A stretch of DNA of 64,000 bases from Sphingomonas zeae (GCF_014197135.1 NZ_JACIFA010000002.1:310001-374000); one strand, 5' to 3'; numbered from the stretch's first letter, positions 1-10,340 are shown. A program made the numbers and translations. Notes: generated from the letters alone by a model not told the origin.

Positions 1-1
1 T

Positions 2-373
2 GTGCTGTCGGCAGGCTTCTACGACGCATACTACACTCAGGCGCAGAAGGTCCGCACGCTGATCGCCCGCGATTTCGAGCGCGCGTTCGAGCAATGCGAC
101 GTGCTGCTGACCCCGACCGCGCCGTCGGCGGCGTTCGCGCTGGGCGAGAAGCAGGCCGATCCGCTGGCCATGTATTTGAACGACGTGTTCACGGTGCCCG
201 CCTCGCTGGCCGGGCTGCCCGCCATGTCGGTGCCGGGCGGTCTGGACAAGGACGGGCTGCCGCTCGGTCTCCAGATCATCGGCAAGCCGCTGGACGAGCA
301 GGGCGTGCTGAACGCCAGCCTGGCGATCGAACAGCGGGCGGGCTTCACCGCGCGTCCGCAGGCCTGGTGGTAA
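2..373 (+). CDS. gatA: GatA C-terminus (partial)
   Basis: This is the C-terminal 123 residues of the Asp-tRNA(Asn)/Glu-tRNA(Gln) amidotransferase A subunit, which releases ammonia from glutamine for transamidation of mischarged tRNA. The frame is open from the left window edge, so the ATG at position 2 is only an internal Met. The amidase-family tail is recognisable: [10 protein letters not shown], a [18 protein letters not shown] stretch and [12 protein letters not shown]. The catalytic Ser-Ser-Lys part lies outside the window. Its stop overlaps the next gene, and gatB follows, so it belongs to a gat operon. Confidence 0.95.
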   Translation: MLSAGFYDAYYTQAQKVRTLIARDFERAFEQCDVLLTPTAPSAAFALGEKQADPLAMYLNDVFTVPASLAGLPAMSVPGGLDKDGLPLGLQIIGKPLDEQGVLNASLAIEQRAGFTARPQAWW

Positions 374-783
374 GCGACCGCGCCTTTTCGGCCCGCAACA
401 TCGCCGTGTTGCGGGAGGCGCAGGGCGCCCTGAACGTCGCGTTCGGGGCGATCCTGAGCGCCTATGTCGGCGTGTCGCTCAGCCACATGGAAAGCCAGCC
501 CTTCGACCATCACACGCTGGCACGCTTCTTCCTGGGTGTGGCGGGCTTCATCCTGTGCCTGTGCGTGGGCAACAGCGTGATCCTGCGTGGTGAGGTGCGG
601 CTGGGTGTCCTGTTCCTGCTGTTGGGCGCGGGCGCGGCCTATATCGGGTTGCGCGAGGCGCGGCATCTCGGCTTCGAGACATCCGTCCTGCGCATCCTGT
701 CGACCTGCTGGATCGTCGCCCTGCTGGGCAGCAACGCCGTCCTGACGGCGATCAACTATCTTCATCATCGAGATCGAACATGA
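367..783 (+). CDS. small four-helix membrane protein inside the gat operon
   Basis: I do not recognise the family. The 138-residue product shows four hydrophobic segments (about residues 18-35, 45-68, 75-92 and 108-132), so it is probably an inner-membrane protein. The GTG at 367 is the natural start: it overlaps the last codons of gatA by 7 bp. The stop TGA shares an ATGA overlap with gatB. Both overlaps suggest translational coupling within gatA-orf-gatB. Codon use is like the neighbours. A role in tRNA amidation is not implied by the sequence. The open frame continues upstream into gatA, but that part is a shadow. Confidence 0.7.
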   Translation: MVSDRAFSARNIAVLREAQGALNVAFGAILSAYVGVSLSHMESQPFDHHTLARFFLGVAGFILCLCVGNSVILRGEVRLGVLFLLLGAGAAYIGLREARHLGFETSVLRILSTCWIVALLGSNAVLTAINYLHHRDRT

Positions 784-2261
784 GCGAATATCGCATCCAG
801 GGCGCGACGGGGGAATGGGAGGTCGTGATCGGCCTGGAAGTCCATGCCCAGGTCACCACCAACGCCAAGCTGTTCTCCGGCGCAGCGACCGCGTTCGGGG
901 CGGAGCCCAACACCCAGGTGTCGCTGGTCGACGCCGCAATGCCCGGCATGCTGCCCGTCCCCAACATGGAGTGCATCCGTCAGGCGGTGCGCACCGGCAT
1001 GGCGATCGATGCGCAGATCAACAAATGGTCGCGTTTCGACCGCAAGAACTACTTCTACGCCGATCTGCCGCAGGGCTATCAGATCAGCCAGCTCTATCAC
1101 CCGCTGGTGGGCGAGGGCGCGATCGAGATCGGCCTGGACGAGAAGAACCCCGACGGCCCGACCAAGCGGATCGGCGTCGAGCGTATCCATGTCGAGCAGG
1201 ATGCGGGCAAGCTGATGCACGACCAGCATCCGACGCGCTCCTATGTCGACCTCAACCGCTCGGGCGTGGCGCTGATGGAAATCGTCAGTCGCCCGGATAT
1301 GGCTTCGCCTGCCGAAGCAGGGGCTTATCTGCGTAAGCTGCGGGCGATCCTGCGCTATGTCGGCAGCTGCGACGGCAATATGGAAGAAGGCTCGATGCGC
1401 GCCGACGTGAACGTGTCGGTGCGCAGGGTGGGCGATGAACTCGGCACGCGCACCGAGACGAAGAACGTCAACTCGGTTCGCTTCGTCATGGCCGCGATCG
1501 AATATGAGGCTAAGCGTCAAGTCGCGGTGCTGGAGGATGGCGGCAAGATCGTCCAGGAAACACGGCTGTTCAACGTCGAGAGCGGCACGACGCGCTCGAT
1601 GCGGTCGAAGGAAGATGCGCATGATTATCGCTACTTCCCCGATCCCGACCTGTTGCCGCTGGAACTGACCGACACCTTCCTCGAGGAGTGCCGTGCCAGC
1701 CTGCCCGAACTACCCGACGCCAAGCGTCGCCGCTACGAGGCGCTGGGCCTGACCCCGTATAATGCGGGTGTGCTGACCGCCGAGGTCGAAACGGCGCGCT
1801 GGTTCGACACGCTGCTGGACGCGCTGGAAGGTTCGCAGGCCAAGCCCGCGCAGGCGGCGAACTGGGTCGCGGCCGAGCTGTTCGGCGCGCTGAACCGGCT
1901 GGGCAAGGACATCACCGAGAGCCCGGTATCGCCTGCGCAGGCGGCCGAACTGCTGGCCTTGGTGGCGGACGGCACGCTGTCGGGCAGCCTGTCGAAGCAG
2001 GTGTTCGAGATCATGCTGGAGACGGGTGATGGTCCATCGAAGATCGTCGAGGAACGCGGCCTGAAGCAGACCAGCGACACCGGCGCGATCGAGGCGGTGA
2101 TCGCGGAGGTTCTGGAGAAGAACCCCAACCAGCTGGGCCAGTACCGCGCAGGCAAGGAAGCGCTGTTTGGCTTCTTCGTCGGTCAGACGATGAAGGCGAT
2201 GGGCGGCAAGGCGAACCCGGCCGTGGTGAATGACCTGCTGAAGAAGGCGCTGGCAGGGTGA
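780..2261 (+). CDS. gatB: Asp-tRNA(Asn)/Glu-tRNA(Gln) amidotransferase subunit B
   Basis: The 493-residue GatB is the subunit that binds mischarged tRNA and activates the acyl group with ATP before transamidation in the cytoplasm. Family signatures are clear: VIGLEVHAQ near residue 17, [19 protein letters not shown] around 87-105, [31 protein letters not shown], and a C-terminal helical Yqey-like region ending [13 protein letters not shown]. Length is normal for the family. It starts 4 bp inside the preceding membrane-protein gene (ATGA) and is the last gene of the operon, being followed by palindromic repeats. Confidence 0.98.
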   Translation: MSEYRIQGATGEWEVVIGLEVHAQVTTNAKLFSGAATAFGAEPNTQVSLVDAAMPGMLPVPNMECIRQAVRTGMAIDAQINKWSRFDRKNYFYADLPQGYQISQLYHPLVGEGAIEIGLDEKNPDGPTKRIGVERIHVEQDAGKLMHDQHPTRSYVDLNRSGVALMEIVSRPDMASPAEAGAYLRKLRAILRYVGSCDGNMEEGSMRADVNVSVRRVGDELGTRTETKNVNSVRFVMAAIEYEAKRQVAVLEDGGKIVQETRLFNVESGTTRSMRSKEDAHDYRYFPDPDLLPLELTDTFLEECRASLPELPDAKRRRYEALGLTPYNAGVLTAEVETARWFDTLLDALEGSQAKPAQAANWVAAELFGALNRLGKDITESPVSPAQAAELLALVADGTLSGSLSKQVFEIMLETGDGPSKIVEERGLKQTSDTGAIEAVIAEVLEKNPNQLGQYRAGKEALFGFFVGQTMKAMGGKANPAVVNDLLKKALAG

Positions 2262-2270
2262 TCGCGTACT

Positions 2271-2500
2271 CCCCCTCCCGCAAGCGGGAGGGGTTGGGGG
2301 AGGGTAGGGAGCCTCGCAGAGGGCGTAGCTTGTGGCTTTCCCTCCCCCATCCCCTCCCGCCTGCGGGAGGGGCGTGCCCAGGGGCGGGCGGCTTGCGCTT
2401 TCATGAGCTGGGGGCTTATCGAGCGGCCTGGGGTTAATCTTTCACCCCTCACCCCAAGCGTCTTCCCTCCCGCAAGCGGGAGGGGCTTGGGGAGGGCAAA
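2271..2500. repeat. three GC-rich palindromes (REP-like)
   Basis: Three copies of an inverted repeat lie downstream of gatB. Arms CCCCTCCCGC and GCGGGAGGGG are at 2272-2281/2284-2293 and 2351-2360/2363-2372, and a slightly shorter version is at 2465-2473/2476-2484. Each is flanked by GGTTGGGGGAGGG or CTTGGGGAGGG on one side. The same unit recurs at 63340-63790. These are typical of extragenic palindromes in sphingomonads and may act as transcript ends. No gene is seen between 2262 and 2524. Confidence 0.8.
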
Positions 2501-2524
2501 GGGGTCTCACCGAGCCCCCCTCAA

Positions 2525-2767
2525 TTACTGCGCGTCCAAATCCTGGTTCCGCACCACGCCGCCGGTGCCACCGACACCATCATGCTCGCCGGTATCGGTA
2601 AACGTCACCGGCTCCTCACCGCCTTCGCCACGCTTGACCGCATCGGAGCGCGCCTCGACCGCCTGTTCGATGTCGCTGCGCGGGTCGTCGCGCGGTGGGC
2701 TGTCGGGGTTGTTCTCGGGCGCCTCGCTCGGCGGGCTATCGGGATGGTTTTCGGGGTTGGTCGCCAT
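2525..2767 (-). CDS. small acidic hypothetical protein
   Basis: This is an 80-residue, very hydrophilic protein with repeated NPDSPP/NHPDSPP motifs near the N-terminus and many Asp and Glu residues. No domain is recognised. The second of two adjacent ATGs (2767) is chosen because AGGAG then sits 6 nt upstream; from the ATG at 2770 the spacing would be only 3 nt. The gene follows the proline-rich gene by about 12 bp and probably forms a two-gene unit with it. It could be disordered and of lineage-restricted distribution. Confidence 0.55.
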   Translation of the reverse strand: MATNPENHPDSPPSEAPENNPDSPPRDDPRSDIEQAVEARSDAVKRGEGGEEPVTFTDTGEHDGVGGTGGVVRNQDLDAQ

Positions 2768-2779
2768 CATCGGCTCCTC

Positions 2780-2938
2780 TCAAATCTGCGGTGGCTGGGC
2801 GGTGCCGGGATCGCCGGGGCCGACGCCGGGGGCGGGCTGGTCGATGTCCGGGCCGGGCGGCACGATTTCGGGGGGCGGCGTATCGGGCTGGGCCGGTTGG
2901 GTCGGCTGCGGGCTTTCGGGCGGGGGCTGGGTGGCCAT
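2780..2938 (-). CDS. proline-rich mini-protein
   Basis: This is a 52-residue product, nearly a third proline, beginning MATQPPPESPQP and lacking hydrophobic segments, so it is probably disordered and cytoplasmic. The ATG at 2938 has GGAGAGCGAGA just upstream, an acceptable ribosome-binding site. It ends 12 bp before the acidic gene at 2767, and both are probably co-transcribed leftwards. A longer in-frame extension to 3157 exists but runs antisense through tRNA-Leu and is rejected. Function unknown. Confidence 0.5.
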   Translation of the reverse strand: MATQPPPESPQPTQPAQPDTPPPEIVPPGPDIDQPAPGVGPGDPGTAQPPQI

Positions 2939-3020
2939 TCTCGCTCTCCGTAAATTGAGCCGTTTTTCCGGCTGGGGAGGGCATAAACGCACCGGACACG
3001 CCGATGTTGCCTGTTGTCCC

Positions 3021-3048
3021 TTGCCGAAGCCGCCCATGGTGATATAGA
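3021..3048 (+). promoter_or_regulatory. putative promoter of tRNA-Leu
   Basis: TTGCCG (3021-3026) and TATAGA (3043-3048) are separated by 16 bp and end 26 bp before the tRNA, which fits a housekeeping sigma-70 type promoter. The trigger factor gene 60 bp after the tRNA could share this transcript. Confidence 0.5.
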
Positions 3049-3074
3049 CGCGCGCCCATCGGCGGTGTCCTCGT

Positions 3075-3159
3075 GCGGGCGTGGCGGAACTGGTAGACGC
3101 GCTGGATTTAGGTTCCAGTATCGTAAGATGTGGGGGTTCGAGTCCCTTCGCCCGCACCA
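3075..3159 (+). tRNA. tRNA-Leu (anticodon UAG)
   Basis: A full cloverleaf can be drawn. The acceptor stem GCGGGCG pairs with CGCCCGC (3149-3155). The anticodon stem CTGGA/TCCAG carries the loop TTTAGGT with anticodon TAG. A long class II variable arm and the T-loop GGTTCGAGTCC are present, and CCA is encoded at 3157-3159. The long variable arm and anticodon fix it as leucine, reading CUN codons. A GC hairpin with arms CCCCG/CGGGG follows at about 3162-3179. Confidence 0.96.
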
Positions 3160-3219
3160 GTCCCCGGTCAAGAACGGGGCGACAGCCACACGGAATTTCT
3201 CCAGATTGAAGGCCTTTAG

Positions 3220-4866
3220 ATGCAGACTGTCGAGACGCTGAACGAGGGGCTGAAGCGCGCCTACACGCTCACCATCACTGCCAAGGACATCGAGGGTAAG
3301 GTCGATGCCGAGCTGAAGCGGATCGCTCCGCAGATGAAGATGCCCGGTTTCCGCCCCGGCAAGGTGCCCGCGAACCTGGTGCGCAAGATGCACGGCCCGG
3401 CGCTCCTCCAGGACGCGCTGAACACCGCGCTGCAGGAAGGCGTGCAGTCGCTGATCGCCGAGCAGAACCTGCGTCCCGCGATGCAGCCGCAGGTCGAGCT
3501 GGTCGGCGACTATGAAGAGGGCAAGGACGCCACGCTGAACGTCACGCTCGAGGTTCTGCCGACCGTTCCGACGCCTGCGATCGACGCGCTGAAGCTCGAC
3601 CGCCTGACCGTGCCGGTCGCCGACGAGGCGGTGGACGAGCAGCTGCAGAAGTTCGCCGACCAGCAGAAGCGCTGGGACGATGCGGGCGACAAGGCCGCCG
3701 AGCAGGGCGACCAGGTCACCGTCGACTTCGTCGGCAAGACCGCCGATGGCGTCGCCTTCGAGGGCGGCTCGGGCGAGGACATGGCGGTCGAGATCGGCGG
3801 CGGTCGCCTGATCCCCGGTTTCGAGGACCAGCTGGTCGGCGTGAAGGCCGGTGAAGAGAAGCAGATCTCGGTCACCTTCCCCGAGGACTATCCCGCCAAG
3901 GACCTGGCCGGCCAGCCCGCGACCTTCGACCTGACGATCAAGTCGGTGAAGACCGCCGGCGAAGCCAAGATCGACGACGAGATGGCGAAGAATCTGGGCC
4001 TGGAGAGCCTGGAGCAGCTGCGCGGTCTGCTGAAGGGGCAGATCGAGCAGGAGCATAACGGCCTGACCCGCACGTACATGAAGCGCAAGCTGCTCGACCA
4101 GCTGGCCGATGGTCATGACTTCGAAGTGCCGCCGTCGATGGTCGAGGCTGAGTTCTCGCAGATCTGGGCGCAGCTCGAGCATGAAGCGACGCACGAGGAA
4201 GATCCCGAGGCCGCCAAGGCCGAGATGGAGAAGGAGCGCGACGATTATAAGAAGATCGCCGAGCGCCGCGTCCGTCTGGGCCTGCTCCTCTCGGAGATCG
4301 GCCAGGCCAATGGCGTCGAAGTGACCGCGCAGGAAATGAACCGCCTGATCGCCCAGGCCGCGCAGCAGTATGGCCCGGAAGATCGCCAGCGCTTCATCCA
4401 GTATGTCCAGCAGGAGCCGATGGCCGCCGCCCAGCTGCGCGCCCCGCTCTATGAGGACAAGGTCGTCGACTTCCTGTTCGGCAAGGCCGAGATCACCGAT
4501 CGCGAAACCACCCGCGAGGAGCTGGAAGCCGCGATCGAGAGCGAAGACGGTTTCGCGACCGGCACCCACGTCCACAATCATGATCACGACCATGATCACG
4601 ACCACGGTGCCAAGAAGTCGAAGGCGAAGGCCAAGAAGGCCGACGTGACCGAGGACGCCGCTTCGGACGAACCCGCCGCGGAGAAAAAGCCCGCCCGCGC
4701 CAAGAAGGCGGCGGCGCCTGCCGAGGGCGAAGCGGAAGTGACCGAGGAAGCTGCGCCCAAGAAGCCGCGCGCCAAGAAGGCCGCTGCTCCGGCGGAAGGC
4801 GAAGCGGACGCCGCCGACGCACCCGCGAAGAAGCCGCGCGCCAAGAAGGCTGCGCCGACCGAGTAA
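3220..4866 (+). CDS. tig: trigger factor with an extended charged tail
   Basis: Trigger factor is a ribosome-bound chaperone and peptidyl-prolyl isomerase. The N-terminal ribosome-binding signature GFRPGKVP is at residues 44-51. An FKBP-type PPIase domain covers roughly 150-240 (DQVTVDFVGKTADGVAFEGG, PGFEDQLVGVKAGEEK), followed by the helical C-domain. At 548 residues it is about 110 longer than usual. The surplus is a His-Asp run (NHDHDHDHDHD, near residue 455) and then three Lys/Ala-rich modules (KKPRAKKAA type). The tail is probably disordered and could bind metal and nucleic acid. It opens the tig-clpP-clpX-lon-hup order. Confidence 0.97.
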   Translation: MQTVETLNEGLKRAYTLTITAKDIEGKVDAELKRIAPQMKMPGFRPGKVPANLVRKMHGPALLQDALNTALQEGVQSLIAEQNLRPAMQPQVELVGDYEEGKDATLNVTLEVLPTVPTPAIDALKLDRLTVPVADEAVDEQLQKFADQQKRWDDAGDKAAEQGDQVTVDFVGKTADGVAFEGGSGEDMAVEIGGGRLIPGFEDQLVGVKAGEEKQISVTFPEDYPAKDLAGQPATFDLTIKSVKTAGEAKIDDEMAKNLGLESLEQLRGLLKGQIEQEHNGLTRTYMKRKLLDQLADGHDFEVPPSMVEAEFSQIWAQLEHEATHEEDPEAAKAEMEKERDDYKKIAERRVRLGLLLSEIGQANGVEVTAQEMNRLIAQAAQQYGPEDRQRFIQYVQQEPMAAAQLRAPLYEDKVVDFLFGKAEITDRETTREELEAAIESEDGFATGTHVHNHDHDHDHDHGAKKSKAKAKKADVTEDAASDEPAAEKKPARAKKAAAPAEGEAEVTEEAAPKKPRAKKAAAPAEGEADAADAPAKKPRAKKAAPTE

Positions 4867-4877
4867 GAACGGTCTGA

Positions 4878-4934
4878 GCGGGCTTCGGCCCGCCAGCTGA
4901 TGAAAAGGGCGGCCGCGCAAGCGGTCGCCCTTTT
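4878..4934. terminator. intrinsic terminators between tig and the convergent gene
   Basis: A GCGGGC-TTCG-GCCCGC hairpin (4878-4893) follows the tig stop. A second hairpin, AAAAGGGCGGCCGC/GCGGTCGCCCTTTT with loop GCAA, spans 4903-4934. The second has A and T tracts on both sides, so it can end transcription of tig and of the convergent leftward gene. Confidence 0.85.
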
Positions 4935-4939
4935 GTCGT

Positions 4940-6328
4940 TCAGGCCGTGCGCGTTTGCGGCGTGCGACGCCGAACAAAGGCGATGGCGAAATATGATGCG
5001 AGCAGCGGCAACAGCCATAGCACGCGGCTTTGGTAACGATCGTCGGGGCCGGACAGATCGCCGGTGATCGCTGCGTTGAGCAGGAGCGTCGCCACGACTA
5101 GCCCCGTCAGGCCCAGCAGCGGCCATTGTCGACGCCGCATCGCCCAGACCAGCATCAGGGGCAGCAGCAGGACGACCGCCACGGCGACCGCGACATCCGG
5201 TGCGAATTTCAACGGACCGAGCGCATTGCGCTGTTGCCGCGAATTTTCGAAGGCTTGGAAATCGCCGGGCAGCCGCGCCTTCAGAATGCGCGAAATCTGC
5301 ATATCGGCCGTATAGGGTGGAAGGACGCCCTTGCGGACGGTTGATAATTGTTCGGCAAAGCCCTGCCACGCCAGCGTCGCGACACCGCCGGGATCGTCGT
5401 GCAGGACGGTGCGGATGATACGCCGCTGCTCGGCAATGACGCCCGCCCGATCGCGACGGAGCATCGTGCCGATCGGCGAGCGCTGGTCCCAGAGATAGGC
5501 CTGGCCCGGCTTGGCGATGGCGGGATCGTCGACCAGCGGCCGCACCGCGCAATGCGCCAGCGCCTGCCGTCGACAAAGCCGGGCCAGCGTCGGTTGCGCC
5601 ACATGCCCGTCGAACAGTCGTGCCAATAGGAAGGTATCGGACGACAGAGCTGGCCTGAACTCATAACCCGCCACACGGTTCAGGCTGCTCAGGCCCAGGA
5701 GCGCTATCAGGATGGCCAGGGCGGCGGGTAACGAGCGCCGGACCGTCTCGCGCCGTGCGGTGCCGGTGAGCCGCATCGCGATGGCGGCGAGCACCAGCAG
5801 CCCCGCCGTCAGCAGCACATGGCTGAGATGCACGGCGATCAGCAGCGTCAGCACCGCGGCCAGTCCCGCGCGTTGCCACAGCGGCGTATCGGTGGGGCGG
5901 GCGAGCAGGGCGAACAGCACCAGCGGTATGAAGCCGGTGGCGAGGTCGGGCATGATCTGCCCGACGAACCAGGGGAGGCTGCTCGCTACGGCCAGAAAGG
6001 CACAGGTTGCCACCACATCCAAGGGACGCCGGCGCCCCCAACCGATCGACAGAGTCATCGCGATGATCAGGGCGCTGCCGATCGCCTGAACGGCAACAAT
6101 TCCCCAGATGCCTATCAGCCAAAGCGGCAATCCGATTGCGAGGCCATAGATGGGCGGCCGATCGGTCGGATAATAGAGTTCGAGCGGTATCCGCAGATAG
6201 GTCCCCGAATCGGCGAAGACCAAGGGGAAGCCATTGGCGATCGCGACCCAGGACAGGATCAGCGAGCTGGCAGTGAGCACCGCAAGCTGCTGGCTTTTCA
6301 GGCGTGTCGAATCGCGCCCAGTAAGCAT
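4940..6328 (-). CDS. polytopic membrane protein, unknown function
   Basis: The product is about 462 residues with roughly ten hydrophobic segments and short loops. Early motifs are GFPLVFADSGTYL and DRPPIYG. This layout resembles membrane-embedded GT-C type glycosyltransferases or other envelope-lipid enzymes, but I do not recognise the family. The ATG at 6328 is preferred because AAGGGA lies 6 nt upstream; in-frame ATGs at 6346 and 6358 are alternatives. It is divergent from a GT2 glycosyltransferase gene, hinting at a shared role in surface glycan or lipid-linked sugar metabolism. The divergent 195-bp gap holds no obvious motif. Confidence 0.7.
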   Translation of the reverse strand: MLTGRDSTRLKSQQLAVLTASSLILSWVAIANGFPLVFADSGTYLRIPLELYYPTDRPPIYGLAIGLPLWLIGIWGIVAVQAIGSALIIAMTLSIGWGRRRPLDVVATCAFLAVASSLPWFVGQIMPDLATGFIPLVLFALLARPTDTPLWQRAGLAAVLTLLIAVHLSHVLLTAGLLVLAAIAMRLTGTARRETVRRSLPAALAILIALLGLSSLNRVAGYEFRPALSSDTFLLARLFDGHVAQPTLARLCRRQALAHCAVRPLVDDPAIAKPGQAYLWDQRSPIGTMLRRDRAGVIAEQRRIIRTVLHDDPGGVATLAWQGFAEQLSTVRKGVLPPYTADMQISRILKARLPGDFQAFENSRQQRNALGPLKFAPDVAVAVAVVLLLPLMLVWAMRRRQWPLLGLTGLVVATLLLNAAITGDLSGPDDRYQSRVLWLLPLLASYFAIAFVRRRTPQTRTA

Positions 6329-6523
6329 GGCTGTTCCCTTTAACATTTCCTGCGCCATGCTTCCCGCGAATTGATGTTAGGTGCAAATCGCCGACCTTGT
6401 TTGAATGACATGCTCTTGGGCCGTCCCGGGATCGGCCTGATGATCAAGCACCCACGGGCAAGGGGGTTGCGGAGCATCCCGGTGCCACCATAAGGCGCCG
6501 CGAGCGAGGGATTGGGGATCATC

Positions 6524-7480
6524 ATGTCGGTTGCGGATTTGGGCGGCTTTGCAGACCGCCGCGTTGCGGTGCTGTTGCCCTGCTATAACGAGGAAGCGGC
6601 GATCGCGCAGACGATTGCGGGCTTTCGCGAGGCGCTGCCGACCGCGACCATCTATGTCTATGACAATAACAGCCGCGACCGCACGGTTGAGGTGGCACGC
6701 GCGGCGGGGGCGGTCGTCCGGTCGGAGCGTATTCAGGGCAAGGGCGCGGTGGTGCGGCGGATGTTTGCCGACATCGACGCCGACATCTATGTCATGGCGG
6801 ATGGCGATGCGACCTACGACGCGGCCTCGGCACCGGCCCTTGTCGCCCGCATGGTCGAGGAACAGCTCGACATGGTGGTCGGCCAGCGGGTGAGCGAGGC
6901 CGAACTCGCCTATCGCCGCGGGCATCGCTTCGGCAACGCCATACTGACGGGGATGCTCGCCAAGCTGTTCGGGCGCAGCTTCACCGACATTCTATCGGGC
7001 TACCGCGTCTTCTCGCGCCGCTTCGTCAAGAGCTTCCCGGTTCTTTCGGTCGGCTTCGAGATCGAAACCGAGATCAGCGTCCATGCGCTTGAGCTCAAAA
7101 TGCCCTGCGCCGAGATCACCACGCCCTATTATGCGCGGCCGGAGGGGTCGGCGTCCAAACTGTCCACCTATTCGGACGGCTGGCGCATCCTGCGCACCAT
7201 CATGAAGCTGTACCGGATCGAGCGGCCCATGTGGTTTTTCGGCGCGGTGGCGGCCCTGTTCGCCGCGCTCGCCATATTGCTCGCCGTGCCGATCATCCTG
7301 ACCTATCTGGATACGCATCAGGTGCCCCGTTTCCCGACCGCGATCCTGTCGACCGGACTGATGCTGCTCGCCGCGCTGAACATATTCACCGGGCTGATCC
7401 TCGATACCGTGGTACGCGGACGGCAAGAGGTGCGGCGGCTCGCCTATCTGGCGCTGCCCGCGCCCGGGAACCCCCGCTAA
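6524..7480 (+). CDS. GT2 family glycosyltransferase, membrane anchored
   Basis: This 318-residue GT-A fold enzyme belongs to the polyprenyl-phosphate sugar transferase type (DPM1/DPG-synthase-like). Motifs in order are [28 protein letters not shown] and the metal-binding MADGDATYD (DxD type). Two C-terminal membrane helices follow (about 235-260 and 275-300), with [17 protein letters not shown] as the first. Such proteins move a sugar from a nucleotide donor to an undecaprenyl-type carrier at the inner membrane. The ATG at 6524 is chosen over an in-frame TTG at 6512, since GGGG lies 6 nt upstream. The divergent partner is a polytopic membrane protein. Confidence 0.88.
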   Translation: MSVADLGGFADRRVAVLLPCYNEEAAIAQTIAGFREALPTATIYVYDNNSRDRTVEVARAAGAVVRSERIQGKGAVVRRMFADIDADIYVMADGDATYDAASAPALVARMVEEQLDMVVGQRVSEAELAYRRGHRFGNAILTGMLAKLFGRSFTDILSGYRVFSRRFVKSFPVLSVGFEIETEISVHALELKMPCAEITTPYYARPEGSASKLSTYSDGWRILRTIMKLYRIERPMWFFGAVAALFAALAILLAVPIILTYLDTHQVPRFPTAILSTGLMLLAALNIFTGLILDTVVRGRQEVRRLAYLALPAPGNPR

Positions 7481-7515
7481 TCGGATTTTCATCCCTGAAC
7501 GCGATAAACGACCCA

Positions 7516-7537
7516 GGCGGCGCGTCGGTGCGCCGCC
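7516..7537 (+). terminator. GC hairpin between GT2 gene and clpP
   Basis: GGCGGCGC (7516-7523) pairs perfectly with GCGCCGCC (7530-7537) around a 6-nt loop. There is no T-tract, so termination would be inefficient; it may act as a barrier just before the clpP promoter candidate. Confidence 0.5.
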
Positions 7538-7541
7538 GGGG

Positions 7542-7571
7542 CTTGAATATGCGCGGTCATCACGCGACATA
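7542..7571 (+). promoter_or_regulatory. putative heat-shock (RpoH) promoter of clpP
   Basis: CTTGAA (7542-7547) and GACATA (7566-7571) are 18 bp apart and about 30 bp upstream of the clpP ATG. CTTGAA matches the alphaproteobacterial sigma-32 -35 element; the -10 match is partial. clpP genes are commonly in the RpoH regulon, which supports the reading. Confidence 0.35.
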
Positions 7572-7601
7572 GGGGCTCTTCTGGGCATAAGAGAGAATTC
7601 C

Positions 7602-8291
7602 ATGCACAATCCGTTCGAGACCGGCGATTTCGCGAGCCCGCTGGCGCAGGCTGGCGTCGGGCTCCGGCAGACGCAGGCCGGGCTGGTTCCGATCGTCATC
7701 GAACAGTCGAACCGCGGCGAACGGTCGTTCGATATCTTCAGCCGTCTGCTGCGCGAGCGCATCATCTTCGTCACCGGCGGTGTCGAGGACGGCATGGCCT
7801 CGCTGATCTGCGCGCAGCTGCTGTTCCTTGAGTCGGAAAATCCGAAGAAGGACATCTACATGTACATCAACTCGCCGGGCGGTGTCGTCACGGCGGGCAT
7901 GGCGATCCATGACACGATGCAGTATATCCGTCCGCGCGTCGGCACGCTGTGCATCGGCCAGGCCGCCTCGATGGGCAGCTTCCTGCTTGCCGCCGGTGAA
8001 CCGGGGATGCGTGTCGCGACCACGAACAGCCGCATCATGATCCACCAGCCTTCGGGCGGAGCGCAAGGCATGGCCGCGGACATCGAAATCCAGGCGCGCG
8101 AAATCCTGCGGATGCGGCACTTCCTGAACACGCTGTACGCCAAGTACACCGGCAAGCCGCTCGAGGAGATCGAACGCGCGATGGACCGTGACAAGTTCAT
8201 GAGCTCCGAGGAAGCCAAGGAGTTCGGCCTGATCGACCAGGTGTTCGACAAGCGTCCCACCCCGGCCGACGACGCATCGACCGCGGCATAA
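7602..8291 (+). CDS. clpP: ATP-dependent Clp protease proteolytic subunit
   Basis: ClpP is the tetradecameric serine peptidase that degrades proteins fed by ClpX or ClpA in the cytoplasm. The catalytic triad is visible: Ser123 in GQAASMGS, His148 in MIHQPSGG and Asp197 in MDRDKFMS. Length (229) is slightly above the usual 195-210 because of an N-terminal propeptide-like stretch. The ATG at 7602 has GAGAG about 9 nt upstream. clpX follows after 112 bp, with a strong hairpin between them. Confidence 0.98.
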   Translation: MHNPFETGDFASPLAQAGVGLRQTQAGLVPIVIEQSNRGERSFDIFSRLLRERIIFVTGGVEDGMASLICAQLLFLESENPKKDIYMYINSPGGVVTAGMAIHDTMQYIRPRVGTLCIGQAASMGSFLLAAGEPGMRVATTNSRIMIHQPSGGAQGMAADIEIQAREILRMRHFLNTLYAKYTGKPLEEIERAMDRDKFMSSEEAKEFGLIDQVFDKRPTPADDASTAA

Positions 8292-8336
8292 GACGGGTCG
8301 TTCAGCGTGAACGGTTTATTTCGATTGTGACTTTAT

Positions 8337-8362
8337 CGGGGTGCGGTACGATGCGCACCCCG
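8337..8362 (+). terminator. hairpin in the clpP-clpX gap
   Basis: CGGGGTGCG (8337-8345) is perfectly complementary to CGCACCCCG (8354-8362) with an 8-nt loop. There is no T-tract, so it may attenuate read-through or protect a processed clpP mRNA end rather than fully terminate. Confidence 0.5.
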
Positions 8363-8403
8363 GCAACGGTAGCGCACCGCCTCATAGGTGCGAGAGGTGA
8401 TTG

Positions 8404-9675
<1,272 letters not shown>

Positions 9676-9704
9676 TCGGCGGCGTGACGTCTTGGAATGG
9701 ATGG

Positions 9705-9734
9705 CGGGCGCTTCCCCGGGGAGGCGCCCGTTTT
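9705..9734 (+). terminator. intrinsic terminator after clpX
   Basis: A 26-nt near-perfect hairpin (CGGGCGC... paired with ...GCGCCCG, 9705-9730) is followed directly by TTTT. Confidence 0.85.
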
Positions 9735-9748
9735 CGTGTGATGATGCG

Positions 9749-10339
9749 ATGGTAAATATCCGAGAAGCCGGAGCCCGAGACCGGGCAGCGGTGGCGACGA
9801 TGCTGGGACGCGCCTTTGCCGATGATCCGGCAATGTCCTACATCTTCCCCGATGCCGCCGACCGGGCCAAGCGCCTGCAGCGCCTGTTCGGGCTGCTGTT
9901 CGACAGCGATGGGGTGGGAATGCGGCTGGTCAGCCAGGACGCGGACGCCGGAACGTTCTGGCGTCCGCCGGGGCAGGCGCATGTTCCGACCATGGCCTTT
10001 GCCCGGCGGCTGATCCCGGTGCTGCATGCGCTGGGGGCGTCTCTGCCCCGTGCGATGCGGCTGGGCGATGCGGTCGAGGCGCATTTCCCGAGCGAGCCAT
10101 TCTGGTATCTGCATATCGCGGGCGTTGATCCTGCGCGACAGGGACGCGGGCTGGGTGGCGCGTCGATCCGGGCGGGGCTGGCGCGGTGTGACGCGGACGG
10201 CGTGCCCGCCTATCTGGAAACGGCGACCGAGAGCAATGTCGGGCTTTACGCGCGGCTGGGGTTTGAGCTGACCGGAGAATGGTCGGTGCCGAAAGGTGGT
10301 CCGCGTTTCTGGTCGATGATGCGACCGGTCGGTGCCTGA
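9749..10339 (+). CDS. GNAT family N-acetyltransferase
   Basis: The 196-residue product has the GNAT acetyl-CoA binding signature near residue 130: IAGVDPARQGRGLGGA (motif A, QxxGxG/A type), followed by YLETATESNVGLYARLGFE (motif B). The N-terminus VNIREAGARDRAAVATML is typical of the fold. The substrate cannot be told. The ATG at 9749 is used since the upstream part of the frame lies in the clpX tail and its terminator. It is followed by a repeat element and then a RibD-C reductase gene on the same strand. Confidence 0.85.
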   Translation: MVNIREAGARDRAAVATMLGRAFADDPAMSYIFPDAADRAKRLQRLFGLLFDSDGVGMRLVSQDADAGTFWRPPGQAHVPTMAFARRLIPVLHALGASLPRAMRLGDAVEAHFPSEPFWYLHIAGVDPARQGRGLGGASIRAGLARCDADGVPAYLETATESNVGLYARLGFELTGEWSVPKGGPRFWSMMRPVGA

Positions 10340-10340
10340 T

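Noticed and set aside
94..366. Upstream extension of the membrane-protein frame into gatA
   Set aside because: This part overlaps gatA in another frame and is Arg/Gly-rich shadow; the GTG at 367 is the sensible start.
2767..4977. 736-residue frame antisense to tig and tRNA-Leu
   Set aside because: It crosses a tRNA gene and mirrors trigger factor codon structure; no domain or start site supports it.
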